Both the position numbers and the translations under genes were made by a program. The notes under the pieces were generated by a model. The model made no database searches. It worked only from the letters and a program-made list of their open reading frames with translations, and was not told where the DNA came from. From Prochlorococcus sp. AG-363-P01 (lineage in GTDB: Bacteria > Cyanobacteriota > Cyanobacteriia > PCC-6307 > Cyanobiaceae), in NCBI GenBank assembly GCA_003278225.1, contig QCGC01000006.1:20333-84332 (forward strand): 64,000 bases of DNA, read 5' to 3'. Shown here piece after piece: positions 55,203 to 64,000 of this stretch; positions within the stretch are counted from its first letter, which is position 1, and each line of letters opens with the position of its first letter.

Positions 55203-56579
55203 TTAGAGCAATGTTGGTTTTTTTTGTAGATCCAGATCTATTTGACGTTCATATATTGAATGTTCGTTAAATAAACGTGAGACTAAAAAACTAGTAATAC
55301 AAGCGATTAAAAGTGGTTTAAGAATTAAGAGGTTTTTTGTCAATGCAAATGCTAGAAACATTGCGGTGATTGGTGTTCGTGAACAGGCAGAGACAAAAGC
55401 TCCCATTCCAGCAAAGACATATGTGTTGGGCACATAGTCTGTGATTGCCATTGCCCACTGATCACATACCAATCCAAGTGATCCTCCTAAAATTAACATC
55501 GGGTAAAACAAACCTCCAGGAGCTCCGGAAGCAGCTGCTAATCCTGTTGTAATGAATACCACTATAAAAATAGTGATTGCCATGGACATATCAATACTTT
55601 CCTCTGCAATGAGCTTTTTTAATCCAGTGATTTGATGAAACTCACTAGGAAGAGAGGCATAGATCCCACCTAAGATGACGCCACATAAACTCATTTTCAG
55701 GATCAATTTCTTTCCGAACCACTTTTTTCCAATTTGTTGCATCTTTAAAACATATTGGGAATATAGCTCTGCTATACACCCAACAATGATTCCGAGAATA
55801 ATTAAATATCCAAGATCTATCGGTAAAAATTCTATTGAAGGTGTGTATTCACGTTGAACTTGAAAACCTAAGTTGCTATCAAAACCACCAGCACTAGGGT
55901 CTAATCCTATTGCTTGTAGTACATCAGCCCAAGTATCTGCCCAAAATGTTGTTACTACTACTAATAGCAGTACTACTGGCCTCGCTGAATTCAGCAATTC
56001 TTCTATGGCATATATAAAGCCGCCGATCGGTGCACTGAAGATGGCAGCCAGTCCCGCTCCTCCTCCAGCTGCAACAATTACTCGTCGAAAAGCTATAGGT
56101 GCCTTCAGCAATTGGGCCATTTTCCACGCGACTGAGCCTCCCATTTGTACTGCTGGACCTTCTGGTCCAAGTGGGAAACCACTACCAATTGCAATTATTC
56201 CTGTCATTAACTTGACTAGACCTACTCGAAGTCCCATGGGAACTGAACGATGTCTTAGAAAAGCCATAATGTGAGTTACACCGGAACCACTAGCTTCGGG
56301 TGAAAGTTTTGTAATTAAATAACCAGAAATTAGACCTCCTAAACCTCCTAGTGTTGGTAAAACGAACCATGGTGGTATTTCTTTGAGTAGAGTTAATCTC
56401 CAACCATCTAGTTGATAAACAGCTGTTTTAAATAATACGCCTGTTAGAGCAGCTCCTAGCCCTGTAAGTGCAAGAGCAAAAACGACTATTACTGAGCTTT
56501 TTCGTAGCAAGTTGCGGATGCTACGACTAGAGCTGTTAATTTGTAGATTAGCTGGCTCTAAACTCGTGTTGTTTCTCAT
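55203..56579 (-). CDS. ClC-type chloride channel/transporter
   Basis: EASGSGVTHIMAFL (GSGIP-like), GPEGPAVQMGGSVAWK, multiple TM segments. Confidence 0.92.
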   Translation of the reverse strand: MRNNTSLEPANLQINSSSRSIRNLLRKSSVIVVFALALTGLGAALTGVLFKTAVYQLDGWRLTLLKEIPPWFVLPTLGGLGGLISGYLITKLSPEASGSGVTHIMAFLRHRSVPMGLRVGLVKLMTGIIAIGSGFPLGPEGPAVQMGGSVAWKMAQLLKAPIAFRRVIVAAGGGAGLAAIFSAPIGGFIYAIEELLNSARPVVLLLVVVTTFWADTWADVLQAIGLDPSAGGFDSNLGFQVQREYTPSIEFLPIDLGYLIILGIIVGCIAELYSQYVLKMQQIGKKWFGKKLILKMSLCGVILGGIYASLPSEFHQITGLKKLIAEESIDMSMAITIFIVVFITTGLAAASGAPGGLFYPMLILGGSLGLVCDQWAMAITDYVPNTYVFAGMGAFVSACSRTPITAMFLAFALTKNLLILKPLLIACITSFLVSRLFNEHSIYERQIDLDLQKKPTLL

Positions 56580-56588
56580 AAACCTTAT

Positions 56589-59174
56589 TTAGTATCTGTT
56601 GAGAGTTGTGCTTTCTTGTTCTTTTTTAATTACTTGACCTTGATTTTCAAAACCTTGGATTTCATTGAAATTTAAATAACGATATAGTTCGTTTGCAATA
56701 GGAGTGATTTTTTTTGCTGCAATTGATTGATATTCATCGGGTGATGGAATTTTTCCTAAAAGAGCACATACTGATGCCAGTTCTGCGCTGCCAAGAAACA
56801 CCTGTGCTCCTTTTCCCAGCCGATTATCAAAGTTACGTGTGCTTGTAGAAAATACATTTGAATTGTCTTTTACTCGTGCTTGGTTGCCCATGCAAAGAGA
56901 ACATCCTGGCATTTCCATACGACTACCTGCTTCTTCAAAAGTCTTGTAATAACCTTCTTGTTTGAGTATCTCTTCATCCATACGGGTTGGAGGACATACC
57001 CAGAGTCTTGCTTTGTTAGTGCCTTCTTTTTCTAGTACTTTGGCAGCAGCTCTGTAATGACCAATATTAGTCATGCATGAGCCAATGAAAACCTCTTCAA
57101 TGGAATTACCTGCAACTTCGCTTAGAAGTTTGACGTTGTCTGGATCATTTGGACAAGCTAAGACTGGCTCAGTTAGTTCATTGAGATTGATATCTATTGT
57201 TTCAGCATAAATTGCATCAGAATCCGAAGAAAGTAATTCAGGTTTAGCCAACCAAGCCTTCATTGCATTGATCCTTCTTTCAAGTGTTCTTGAGTCTTGG
57301 TATCCCCTTGCGATCATATTTTTTAGTAGGGAGATGTTGCTTTTGAGGTATTCGGTAATGGTTTCCTCAGAAAGTTGGATTGTGCATCCTGCGCATGAAC
57401 GTTCAGCACTAGCGTCAGTTAATTCAAATGCTTGTTCTAGCTTGAGATTAGGTAATCCTTCTATCTCCATAATTCGTCCATTAAAGACATTGATTTTGTT
57501 AGCTTTTTCGACAGTCAGTAAACCTTTTTGGATTGCCATCCAAGGGATAGCATTCACTACATCTCTAAGTGTGATTCCTGGTTGTAAAGACCCACTAAAT
57601 TTAACTAACACAGACTCAGGCATGTCTAGTGGCATTGCTCCTATTGCTGCGGCAAATGCCACTAAACCAGAGCCGCCTGGAAAGGAAATACCCAGTGGGA
57701 AGCGCGTATGACTATCGCCTCCAGTTCCAACAGTATCTGGTAGCAACATGCGGTTCAACCAGCTATGAATAATTCCATCACCTGGACGAAGCGCTACGCC
57801 ACCTCGCTCTGAAAAGAAACTTGGTAATTCTTTTTGGGTTTTAAGATCAATGGGCTTTGGATAAGCTGCTGTATGACAGAAACTTTGCATGACAAGATCA
57901 GCAGAGAAACCTAGACAGGCAAGCTCTTTCATCTCATCTCTTGTCATTGGTCCTGTTGTGTCTTGGCTACCAACAGTTGTCATTAATGGTTCACAGCTTG
58001 TTCCAGGCCTAACACCTCGGAGACCACAGGCTCGACCAACTATTTTCTGTGCTTGGGTAAAGCCTTTCTTAGATTCTGATCGTGCACTTGGGCGAATAAA
58101 TAAATCTGAAGGTTGTAAATCTAATTTTGCTCTTACTTTGTCAGTCAGTGCTCTACCTATCATTAATGGTATGCGACCTCCTGCACGGACTTCATCTTTA
58201 ATAGTTGTTGGTTTGAGGTCGAATTTACTAATGACTTTGCCGTCAGCTTTAGTAATAAGGCCTTTATGAGGGTGGATAGTAATAATATCACCGGTGTTTA
58301 AGTTGCTAACATCACATTCAATTGGTAGTGAACCAGAGTCTTCGGCAGTATTAAAGAAAATTGGTGCGAGTTTTCCTCCTAAGATGACCCCACCTGCTCG
58401 CTTATTGGGCACATAAGGAATATCTTTTCCTATATGCCAAAGTACAGAATTAATTGCAGATTTACGCGAACTACCTGTTCCAACAACATCTCCTACATAA
58501 GCAATTGGATATCCTTTTTGCTTTAATGACTCAATGGTTTGAATTCCTTCTGGGTAACGAGTTTCGAGCATTGCTAGAGCATGTAGCGGAATATCTGGCC
58601 TTGTCGTTGCATGAGTAGCAGGCGATAGGTCATCAGTATTTGTTTCTCCGCTTACTTTAAAAATAGTGACAGTAATTTCTTTAGATAGAGCTTTTTTGGA
58701 GGTGAACCATTCTCCGTTAGACCAGCTTTTTATAACTTGTGAGGCAAAAGAGTTAGTTTTTGAAAGTTCCATGACGTCATTGACTGCGTCATATACCAAA
58801 AGTGTGTGACTTAACCCATTGGCTGCACATTCTGCAAGGGTTAAGTTTTTACTCTCAAGAATTTCAATTAGAGCTGCTACGTTAAACCCTCCTATCATGG
58901 TGCCTAGAAGCCTTGTTGCTTCTAGAGGACTTACTAAAGGACTTTTGACTTTTTCATTAGCTATTGCGTGCAGCCAGTTTGCTTTGACGTATGCAGCGTC
59001 ATCTACACCAGGCGGGACTCTTTGGCTGAGAAGATGTAAAAGCTCTTCGCTCTGATGAACAGGAGGATTCTCGAGCAGCTTTGTTAGGGCTTCTACTTGC
59101 TCTGCATTTAAAGGAAGAGCAGGAATGCCTTGGGCTTCACGTTCTGCGGCAAGCTGACGATAGGCGCTTAGCAT
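56589..59174 (-). CDS. acnB: Bifunctional aconitate hydratase 2/2-methylisocitrate dehydratase
   Basis: [73 protein letters not shown]. Confidence 0.97.
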   Translation of the reverse strand: MLSAYRQLAAEREAQGIPALPLNAEQVEALTKLLENPPVHQSEELLHLLSQRVPPGVDDAAYVKANWLHAIANEKVKSPLVSPLEATRLLGTMIGGFNVAALIEILESKNLTLAECAANGLSHTLLVYDAVNDVMELSKTNSFASQVIKSWSNGEWFTSKKALSKEITVTIFKVSGETNTDDLSPATHATTRPDIPLHALAMLETRYPEGIQTIESLKQKGYPIAYVGDVVGTGSSRKSAINSVLWHIGKDIPYVPNKRAGGVILGGKLAPIFFNTAEDSGSLPIECDVSNLNTGDIITIHPHKGLITKADGKVISKFDLKPTTIKDEVRAGGRIPLMIGRALTDKVRAKLDLQPSDLFIRPSARSESKKGFTQAQKIVGRACGLRGVRPGTSCEPLMTTVGSQDTTGPMTRDEMKELACLGFSADLVMQSFCHTAAYPKPIDLKTQKELPSFFSERGGVALRPGDGIIHSWLNRMLLPDTVGTGGDSHTRFPLGISFPGGSGLVAFAAAIGAMPLDMPESVLVKFSGSLQPGITLRDVVNAIPWMAIQKGLLTVEKANKINVFNGRIMEIEGLPNLKLEQAFELTDASAERSCAGCTIQLSEETITEYLKSNISLLKNMIARGYQDSRTLERRINAMKAWLAKPELLSSDSDAIYAETIDINLNELTEPVLACPNDPDNVKLLSEVAGNSIEEVFIGSCMTNIGHYRAAAKVLEKEGTNKARLWVCPPTRMDEEILKQEGYYKTFEEAGSRMEMPGCSLCMGNQARVKDNSNVFSTSTRNFDNRLGKGAQVFLGSAELASVCALLGKIPSPDEYQSIAAKKITPIANELYRYLNFNEIQGFENQGQVIKKEQESTTLNRY

Positions 59175-59322
59175 TAAACAATCTCCTTAAAGTATGGAAG
59201 AATTCTCCATGAATCTTTCCCACTTTCCCATGTTGAGGGAAGACCAATACTGATATATAAGATCTTGATGCTTGGATCTTCTCATTTCTCTAGTTTTTCA
59301 CTCATGCTGACTAAGGAGTTCA

Positions 59323-60369
59323 ATGACGACTACATCTGATTTACATGTGGTGGAGACTAGGCCATTGGTTTCACCTGGCTTGCTTCATCGAGATTTCCCG
59401 ATCGATTCTCATGCAGCTAATACTGTCTTCCTTGCACGCAAAACAATTCAAGGAATTCTTAAAGGCCAAGATCCACGATTATTGGTAATTGTTGGTCCTT
59501 GTTCTGTTCATGATGTTGATGCAGCGAAGGATTATGCAACTCAATTAAAGCCTTTGAGAAAAAAATATGCAGATCGACTTGAGATTGTTATGCGTGTTTA
59601 TTTTGAGAAGCCTAGAACAACTGTTGGCTGGAAAGGACTGATTAATGATCCTCATCTAGATGGGTCATATGATATTAATACTGGATTAAGGCAAGCCCGT
59701 TCATTATTATTAAATTTAGCTTCTGAGGGCATACCAACAGCAACAGAACTTTTAGACCCTGTTGTTCCTCAGTACATTGCTGATTTGATTAGTTGGACAG
59801 CTATCGGTGCGCGAACAACTGAGAGTCAAACTCATCGAGAAATGGCATCTGGATTGTCTATGCCAATAGGATTTAAAAATGGTACTGATGGAACAGCGAC
59901 GATTGCAATTAATGCCATGCAGTCTGCTTCACGACCACATCATTTTTTAGGCATTAATCGAGAAGGTAAGGCTTCAATAGTTAGCACTACTGGCAACCCT
60001 GATGGACATATGGTTTTAAGAGGTGGCAAGTGTGGAACTAATTATCATAAAGAAGCTGTCATGGCTGTTGCTCAAGAGCTTTCTAAAGTTGGTCTAACTG
60101 ATCGATTGATGATTGATTGTAGTCATGACAATTCAAATAAAGATTATAAGAAACAAGCAGACGTTCTCAAAGATGTTATAAATCAGGTTAGCCAAGGTTC
60201 AACTCACATCATGGGTGTAATGCTTGAGAGTCATCTTATCGAAGGGAATCAAAAGCTTTCTAATGATTTATCTAAACTAACTTATGGTCAGAGTATTACT
60301 GATGCTTGTATTGATATTAATACCACGGCTAATTTGCTTGATAAATTGGCAGAAGTAGTAGCTGTATAG
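59323..60369 (+). CDS. 3-deoxy-7-phosphoheptulonate synthase (class I DAHP synthase)
   Basis: LLVIVGPCSVHDVDAAKDYA, VMRVYFEKPRTTVGWKGLINDPHLDGSYDI, MIDCSHDNSNKD. Confidence 0.96.
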   Translation: MTTTSDLHVVETRPLVSPGLLHRDFPIDSHAANTVFLARKTIQGILKGQDPRLLVIVGPCSVHDVDAAKDYATQLKPLRKKYADRLEIVMRVYFEKPRTTVGWKGLINDPHLDGSYDINTGLRQARSLLLNLASEGIPTATELLDPVVPQYIADLISWTAIGARTTESQTHREMASGLSMPIGFKNGTDGTATIAINAMQSASRPHHFLGINREGKASIVSTTGNPDGHMVLRGGKCGTNYHKEAVMAVAQELSKVGLTDRLMIDCSHDNSNKDYKKQADVLKDVINQVSQGSTHIMGVMLESHLIEGNQKLSNDLSKLTYGQSITDACIDINTTANLLDKLAEVVAV

Positions 60370-60398
60370 CTTTTGAATTTGTATTTTCTTACTTATTT

Positions 60399-61049
60399 CT
60401 ACGTAATCAACCATAACCATCCATATGCAACTCCTATTGGCACAGTTAGGTTGTCAATACCCCAAGGCCCTATTTGTTCAAGGCTTACTGCTAATAATGT
60501 AATTACTAGTAAAAGTAGTGGTTGTAAGCCAACTCCACTCACTGCAGCTAGGATTATGAGCATGCAAAATACTGATAAGGCCATTGTTAGTGTGCCTCCG
60601 ATTGATTTTTTTTGGTCAAAAATAGTCCAAGACGGAGTATTCAATTGTCGACCTATTAATCCTGCGAAACCATCTCCAAAAGACATTGCGAGGACCCCAG
60701 CACATACTGAGGAAGCATTATCCGGCCATAAAAAAATTAGTAGGAAAGTAATACTGAATGCGTATGCAACGGTTCCATAACTTTCACGATTTACTTCTTC
60801 AATAGCAGATATTAATTTCAGGCGATGATTTAGAAATAAAGCGATAGTGATAATTGCAGCACAGCTGATTGCAAGGCTTGATGGGACTTTTAATGTCCAA
60901 GCCAATGGAATAACTGGTCCGGTCCCAATATGTACAATTTTTCGACTGATTTCCTTTTGCTCAGGGAAATAGCGTCTACAAATTATTGCAGCCAGTAAAA
61001 TGCTGCTTATCCAGCCCAGAATAATTAATATTGCTCTAATACTGTTCAA
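60399..61049 (-). CDS. Phytol/dolichol kinase-like CTP-dependent membrane kinase
   Basis: SRKIVHIGTGPVIPLAW, MSFGDGFAGLIGRQLN, DQKKSIGGTLTM: VTE5-like family features. Confidence 0.82.
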   Translation of the reverse strand: MNSIRAILIILGWISSILLAAIICRRYFPEQKEISRKIVHIGTGPVIPLAWTLKVPSSLAISCAAIITIALFLNHRLKLISAIEEVNRESYGTVAYAFSITFLLIFLWPDNASSVCAGVLAMSFGDGFAGLIGRQLNTPSWTIFDQKKSIGGTLTMALSVFCMLIILAAVSGVGLQPLLLLVITLLAVSLEQIGPWGIDNLTVPIGVAYGWLWLIT

Positions 61050-61056
61050 CTAGGTC

Positions 61057-62085
61057 TTAGGCTGCTTGTTGTTGAGTAGTCATTACACGCAGTTTGAGAA
61101 TAGCTTTTGCTTCTAGTTGTCTTACTCGCTCTCTAGAGACGTTGATCTGTCTTCCAATTTCAGCAAGGGTTAATGGCTCTTCTCCATCTAAACCAAATCT
61201 TAGCCTAAGAATTTTTTGCTCTCTTTCATTTAATTGAGAAAGCCATCCTCCTAAATGTTCTTTTTGAATACTGCGGTCCATCCCTTCCATAGGCTCATCA
61301 AAATTTGGATCAGGAATCAGTTCACCTAGAGTACTTCGATCTTCTTCACCTCGTGCATGTGCATCTAAAGATGTGCATGGTGCACTTTGAGCGACTAGAT
61401 CTTCAAGATCTTGTGGATTTATCCCCATTGCATGGGCCAGTTCCAAACGATTTGGTTGGCGACCAAATCGATGAGAAAGCTCTCTAGAAATGCGCCGCAT
61501 TTTAGACAGTTTTTCACTGATGTGAATTGGAAGGCGGATAGTACGAGCACTATTGTCGATCGCTCGTGTCATTCCTTGACGGATCCACCAATAGGCATAT
61601 GTAGAGAATTTATAACCCATAGCAGGATCAAATTTATCCACTGCTCTTTCAAGGCCAATAGCTCCTTCTTGAACAAGATCAAGAAGTTCTAAGCCTTGAT
61701 TTTGGTATTTTTTAGCAACACTAACCACAAGACGAAGATTCGCGGCCATCATGCGATCTCGAGCGCGCTTCCCCATACGAATTTGATGACGTTGACGAGC
61801 AGATTGCTCGCTTATTGGCACATCCAATAAGCTTTTCATTGCTTGAACGTGGTGTGCCAATTCAATTTCTTCTGCTGGTGTGAGCAGTGGAACTCTTCCG
61901 ATACTGCTTAGATAGAAACCAATAGCGTCAGTCCCCAATCGTCCACTACTACGATGATTTCCGCGGGAGTTGTTTCCCGTTCGATTACTTTTTCCGCCAC
62001 GTTGCTTCTTGTTTGATGGCAACACAGTTTCTGATGACTTCTCATCAGAGATTGTCTGTGAAGCTTCCAGAGAGATCCCCATCAC
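61057..62085 (-). CDS. RNA polymerase sigma factor, sigma70 family
   Basis: AANLRLVVSVAKKYQNQGLELLDLVQEGAIGLERAVDKFDP, YAYWWIRQGMTRAI, region 4 NVSRERVRQLEAKAILKLR. Confidence 0.94.
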   Translation of the reverse strand: MMGISLEASQTISDEKSSETVLPSNKKQRGGKSNRTGNNSRGNHRSSGRLGTDAIGFYLSSIGRVPLLTPAEEIELAHHVQAMKSLLDVPISEQSARQRHQIRMGKRARDRMMAANLRLVVSVAKKYQNQGLELLDLVQEGAIGLERAVDKFDPAMGYKFSTYAYWWIRQGMTRAIDNSARTIRLPIHISEKLSKMRRISRELSHRFGRQPNRLELAHAMGINPQDLEDLVAQSAPCTSLDAHARGEEDRSTLGELIPDPNFDEPMEGMDRSIQKEHLGGWLSQLNEREQKILRLRFGLDGEEPLTLAEIGRQINVSRERVRQLEAKAILKLRVMTTQQQAA

Positions 62086-62235
62086 CCTGGCCTCCTATAT
62101 TTAGATTTGGCCGGAATTTAGCACTTTTAAAGCATAGTAGACATCGTAAATTGGAAATCTTTCAGTAACCTTGAAAAATAACCAAAATCTTTTTTACTAA
62201 ATAAAAAGCGGTAGCATTAATAATACGGAGAAGGA

Positions 62236-64000
62236 TTAAGTATTTCTACTTTCCTCTTTTTGCCAAAGCTCAATTAAATCATTTTGTGTAGACCGTGGCT
62301 TTGTATCTGAGTCTCTTTTAATAAAACTTCCATCCCTTTGCATTTCCCATGCTTCTCTATTGTCCTTTAAGTAAAGGTTTAGCAGTTTTTCTAAACGTTT
62401 TCTAAGCTTTGCAGAATCAATAGGTGTCACTGCCTCTATTCGTCGATCAAGATTGCGTCTCATCCAATCAGCACTTCCTAAATAAGCTTCGGGTGATCCG
62501 TCATTTGCGAACCAGAAAATACGTGAGTGTTCAAGAAATCTACCTATAATGCTAATGACTGTAATGTTTTCACTCAGCCCCTTTCTTTTGGGATATAGAC
62601 AACACATACCTCTTACTATCAGTTCAATTTTCACACCAGCATTAGAAGCTTCGTACAATAATTGAATAATATTGGGGTCAACAAGTGAATTCATCTTTGC
62701 TTTAATTGCACCTACCTTTCCTTTTTTAGCGTATTTAATTTCTCTTTTGATTAGTGATTCGAATCCTTTGCGAAGACTTACAGGAGCTACTAGTAATTTG
62801 CGATATGATTGTTGTTTTGAAAAGCCAGTTAGATAATTAAATAGCTCTACTAAATCTTGCCCTAACTCTGGCTGTGTAGATAACAAACCTAGATCAGTAT
62901 AAATCTTTGATGTTTTTGAGTTATAATTTCCTGTGCCAATATGAAAATAACTACGAAGCCGCTCTTTTTCTTTGCGTATCACTAAAGCAATTTTTGTATG
63001 TGTTTTAAGTCCCAGAACACCGTAGACAACATGAACACCAGATCGTTCTAGATGCTTAGCCCATTGAATATTATTGTCTTCATCAAAACGTGCTTTTAGC
63101 TCCACAAGTGCCATAACTTGCTTACCATTTTCTGAGGCTCTTATTAAGGCGGAGATAATAGGAGAATCTTTTGATATTCGGTATAAAGTCATTTTTATAC
63201 CCATAACGAGAGGATCATCAGCGGCCTGATTTATAAACTCTTCAACAGATGTCGAAAATAGATCATAAGGGTGATGAAGAAGCAGATCTTTTTGGCGAAT
63301 AATTGAGAAGATGTTTTGAAACTCTTCGATTTTGATTGAACCATCCTCTAATAAATTACGTTGACTATTTTTCAGAGCTCGATGCGTTAAACCATGGTGA
63401 GACTTACTTTTGAGATGTGGGAGATTAATTTTTGACAAAGCAAATAGCTCATCTAACCCTAATAAACCTTGAACGCGATAGAGGTCTTCTTCATTTACAG
63501 CCATTCCTTCCATGAGTAAGTTTAGAGTTTGCTCTGGCATATTTTCTGAGACTTCTAGTCTCACTATTTCTCCACCTATTCGTCGTTTACGCAGTCCTTC
63601 TTCTAGTGCAATCATTAGATCATCAGCTTCAATGTCTCTTAGTTCCAGATCAGCATCCCTGGTTACTCTAAAAAAATGATGATCTTCGATTTCCATACCT
63701 GGAAAGAGGACCTTTAAATTGAATGCAACGACTTGTTCGATTGGTATTGCAATGTGTATAGGCTGATTTAGTTGTTCACTTAGATAGGTGGGGATAGATA
63801 TAAACCTGTCCATGGTTTTTTGAGGTACTTTTACTCTTGCGAATTGCCTTTCTTGGGTTCTGGGGTCGATAAGCATTGCTGCTATGTTGAGGCTTAGATT
63901 GCTTACAAATGGGAATGGATGTGCGGGATCAACGGCTAAGGGAGTAAGGATTGGAAAAATTGCTGTTAAAAAATAGTTGTTTACCCATGCCTCTTGACGA
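62236..64000 (-). CDS. ppk: Polyphosphate kinase (N-terminus truncated by window end)
   Basis: Frame stays open past the track start to the window edge: RQEAWVNNYFLTAIFPILTPLAVDPAHPFPFVSNLSLNIAAMLIDPRT; HIGTGNYNSKTSKIYTDLGL. Confidence 0.95.
   Translation of the reverse strand, partial: RQEAWVNNYFLTAIFPILTPLAVDPAHPFPFVSNLSLNIAAMLIDPRTQERQFARVKVPQKTMDRFISIPTYLSEQLNQPIHIAIPIEQVVAFNLKVLFPGMEIEDHHFFRVTRDADLELRDIEADDLMIALEEGLRKRRIGGEIVRLEVSENMPEQTLNLLMEGMAVNEEDLYRVQGLLGLDELFALSKINLPHLKSKSHHGLTHRALKNSQRNLLEDGSIKIEEFQNIFSIIRQKDLLLHHPYDLFSTSVEEFINQAADDPLVMGIKMTLYRISKDSPIISALIRASENGKQVMALVELKARFDEDNNIQWAKHLERSGVHVVYGVLGLKTHTKIALVIRKEKERLRSYFHIGTGNYNSKTSKIYTDLGLLSTQPELGQDLVELFNYLTGFSKQQSYRKLLVAPVSLRKGFESLIKREIKYAKKGKVGAIKAKMNSLVDPNIIQLLYEASNAGVKIELIVRGMCCLYPKRKGLSENITVISIIGRFLEHSRIFWFANDGSPEAYLGSADWMRRNLDRRIEAVTPIDSAKLRKRLEKLLNLYLKDNREAWEMQRDGSFIKRDSDTKPRSTQNDLIELWQKEESRNT

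Noticed and set aside
55873-56274. 133-aa plus-strand ORF
   Set aside because: Antisense to the ClC transporter gene; composition reflects complement of membrane codons.
57268-57711. 147-aa plus-strand ORF
   Set aside because: Antisense to acnB, which has clear catalytic motifs; no recognisable protein features.
60373-60780. 135-aa plus-strand ORF downstream of DAHP synthase
   Set aside because: Antisense to the phytol kinase-like gene, which has better family support.
1-64000. tRNA genes, prophage, transposases, toxin-antitoxin or defence systems
   Set aside because: No T-loop/acceptor pairs, inverted repeats with transposase ORFs, integrases or defence-type proteins were recognised; the region is core genome.

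Overview
The window is a compact, AT-rich chromosomal segment of a marine picocyanobacterium. Gene content and order match Prochlorococcus; this is my recognition, not a database result. It carries about 54 protein-coding genes and is almost entirely housekeeping. I saw no mobile element, CRISPR array, rRNA or tRNA. Left arm: epimerase C-terminus, pdxA, accB, efp, lumenal cyclophilin, thiL, gap, murC, murB, ybaB, rsgA, tusA-like, dnaJ, grpE, msrB, dusA, RRM protein, argH, PP2C, ftsY, nusB, DUF502, queG, TPR, topoisomerase A subunit, purF, purL, PRC-barrel, dnaN. Right arm: thrC, DUF1400-like, ABC1K, recN, uvrA, sps, purT, mraY, argG, rpsF, tic20-like, aroE, dnaK, thiO-like, radical SAM, clc, acnB, DAHP synthase, phytol kinase-like, sigma70, ppk. 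Main observations: (1) The dnaN-thrC intergenic gap (31778-32164) looks like the replication origin. It holds degenerate DnaA boxes in one orientation, a GC-rich spacer, four tandem CTA/TAG trinucleotides resembling a DnaA-trio, an AT-rich tract and a hairpin; coding-strand composition appears to flip around it. (2) An ~820-bp gap upstream of argG holds a GC-richer, hairpin-dense segment bounded by a perfect 19-bp bidirectional terminator, a candidate structured ncRNA I could not assign to a known family. (3) The radical SAM protein has a conserved-looking N-terminal B12-binding-like domain extending ~130-175 aa upstream of the called start with no in-frame ATG/GTG/TTG, suggesting a rare start codon or a sequence error. 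Several protein-level oddities (Tat-like MsrB, CYP38/TLP40-like cyclophilin, stand-alone DUF1400, topoisomerase A without an evident GyrA box) are also listed.
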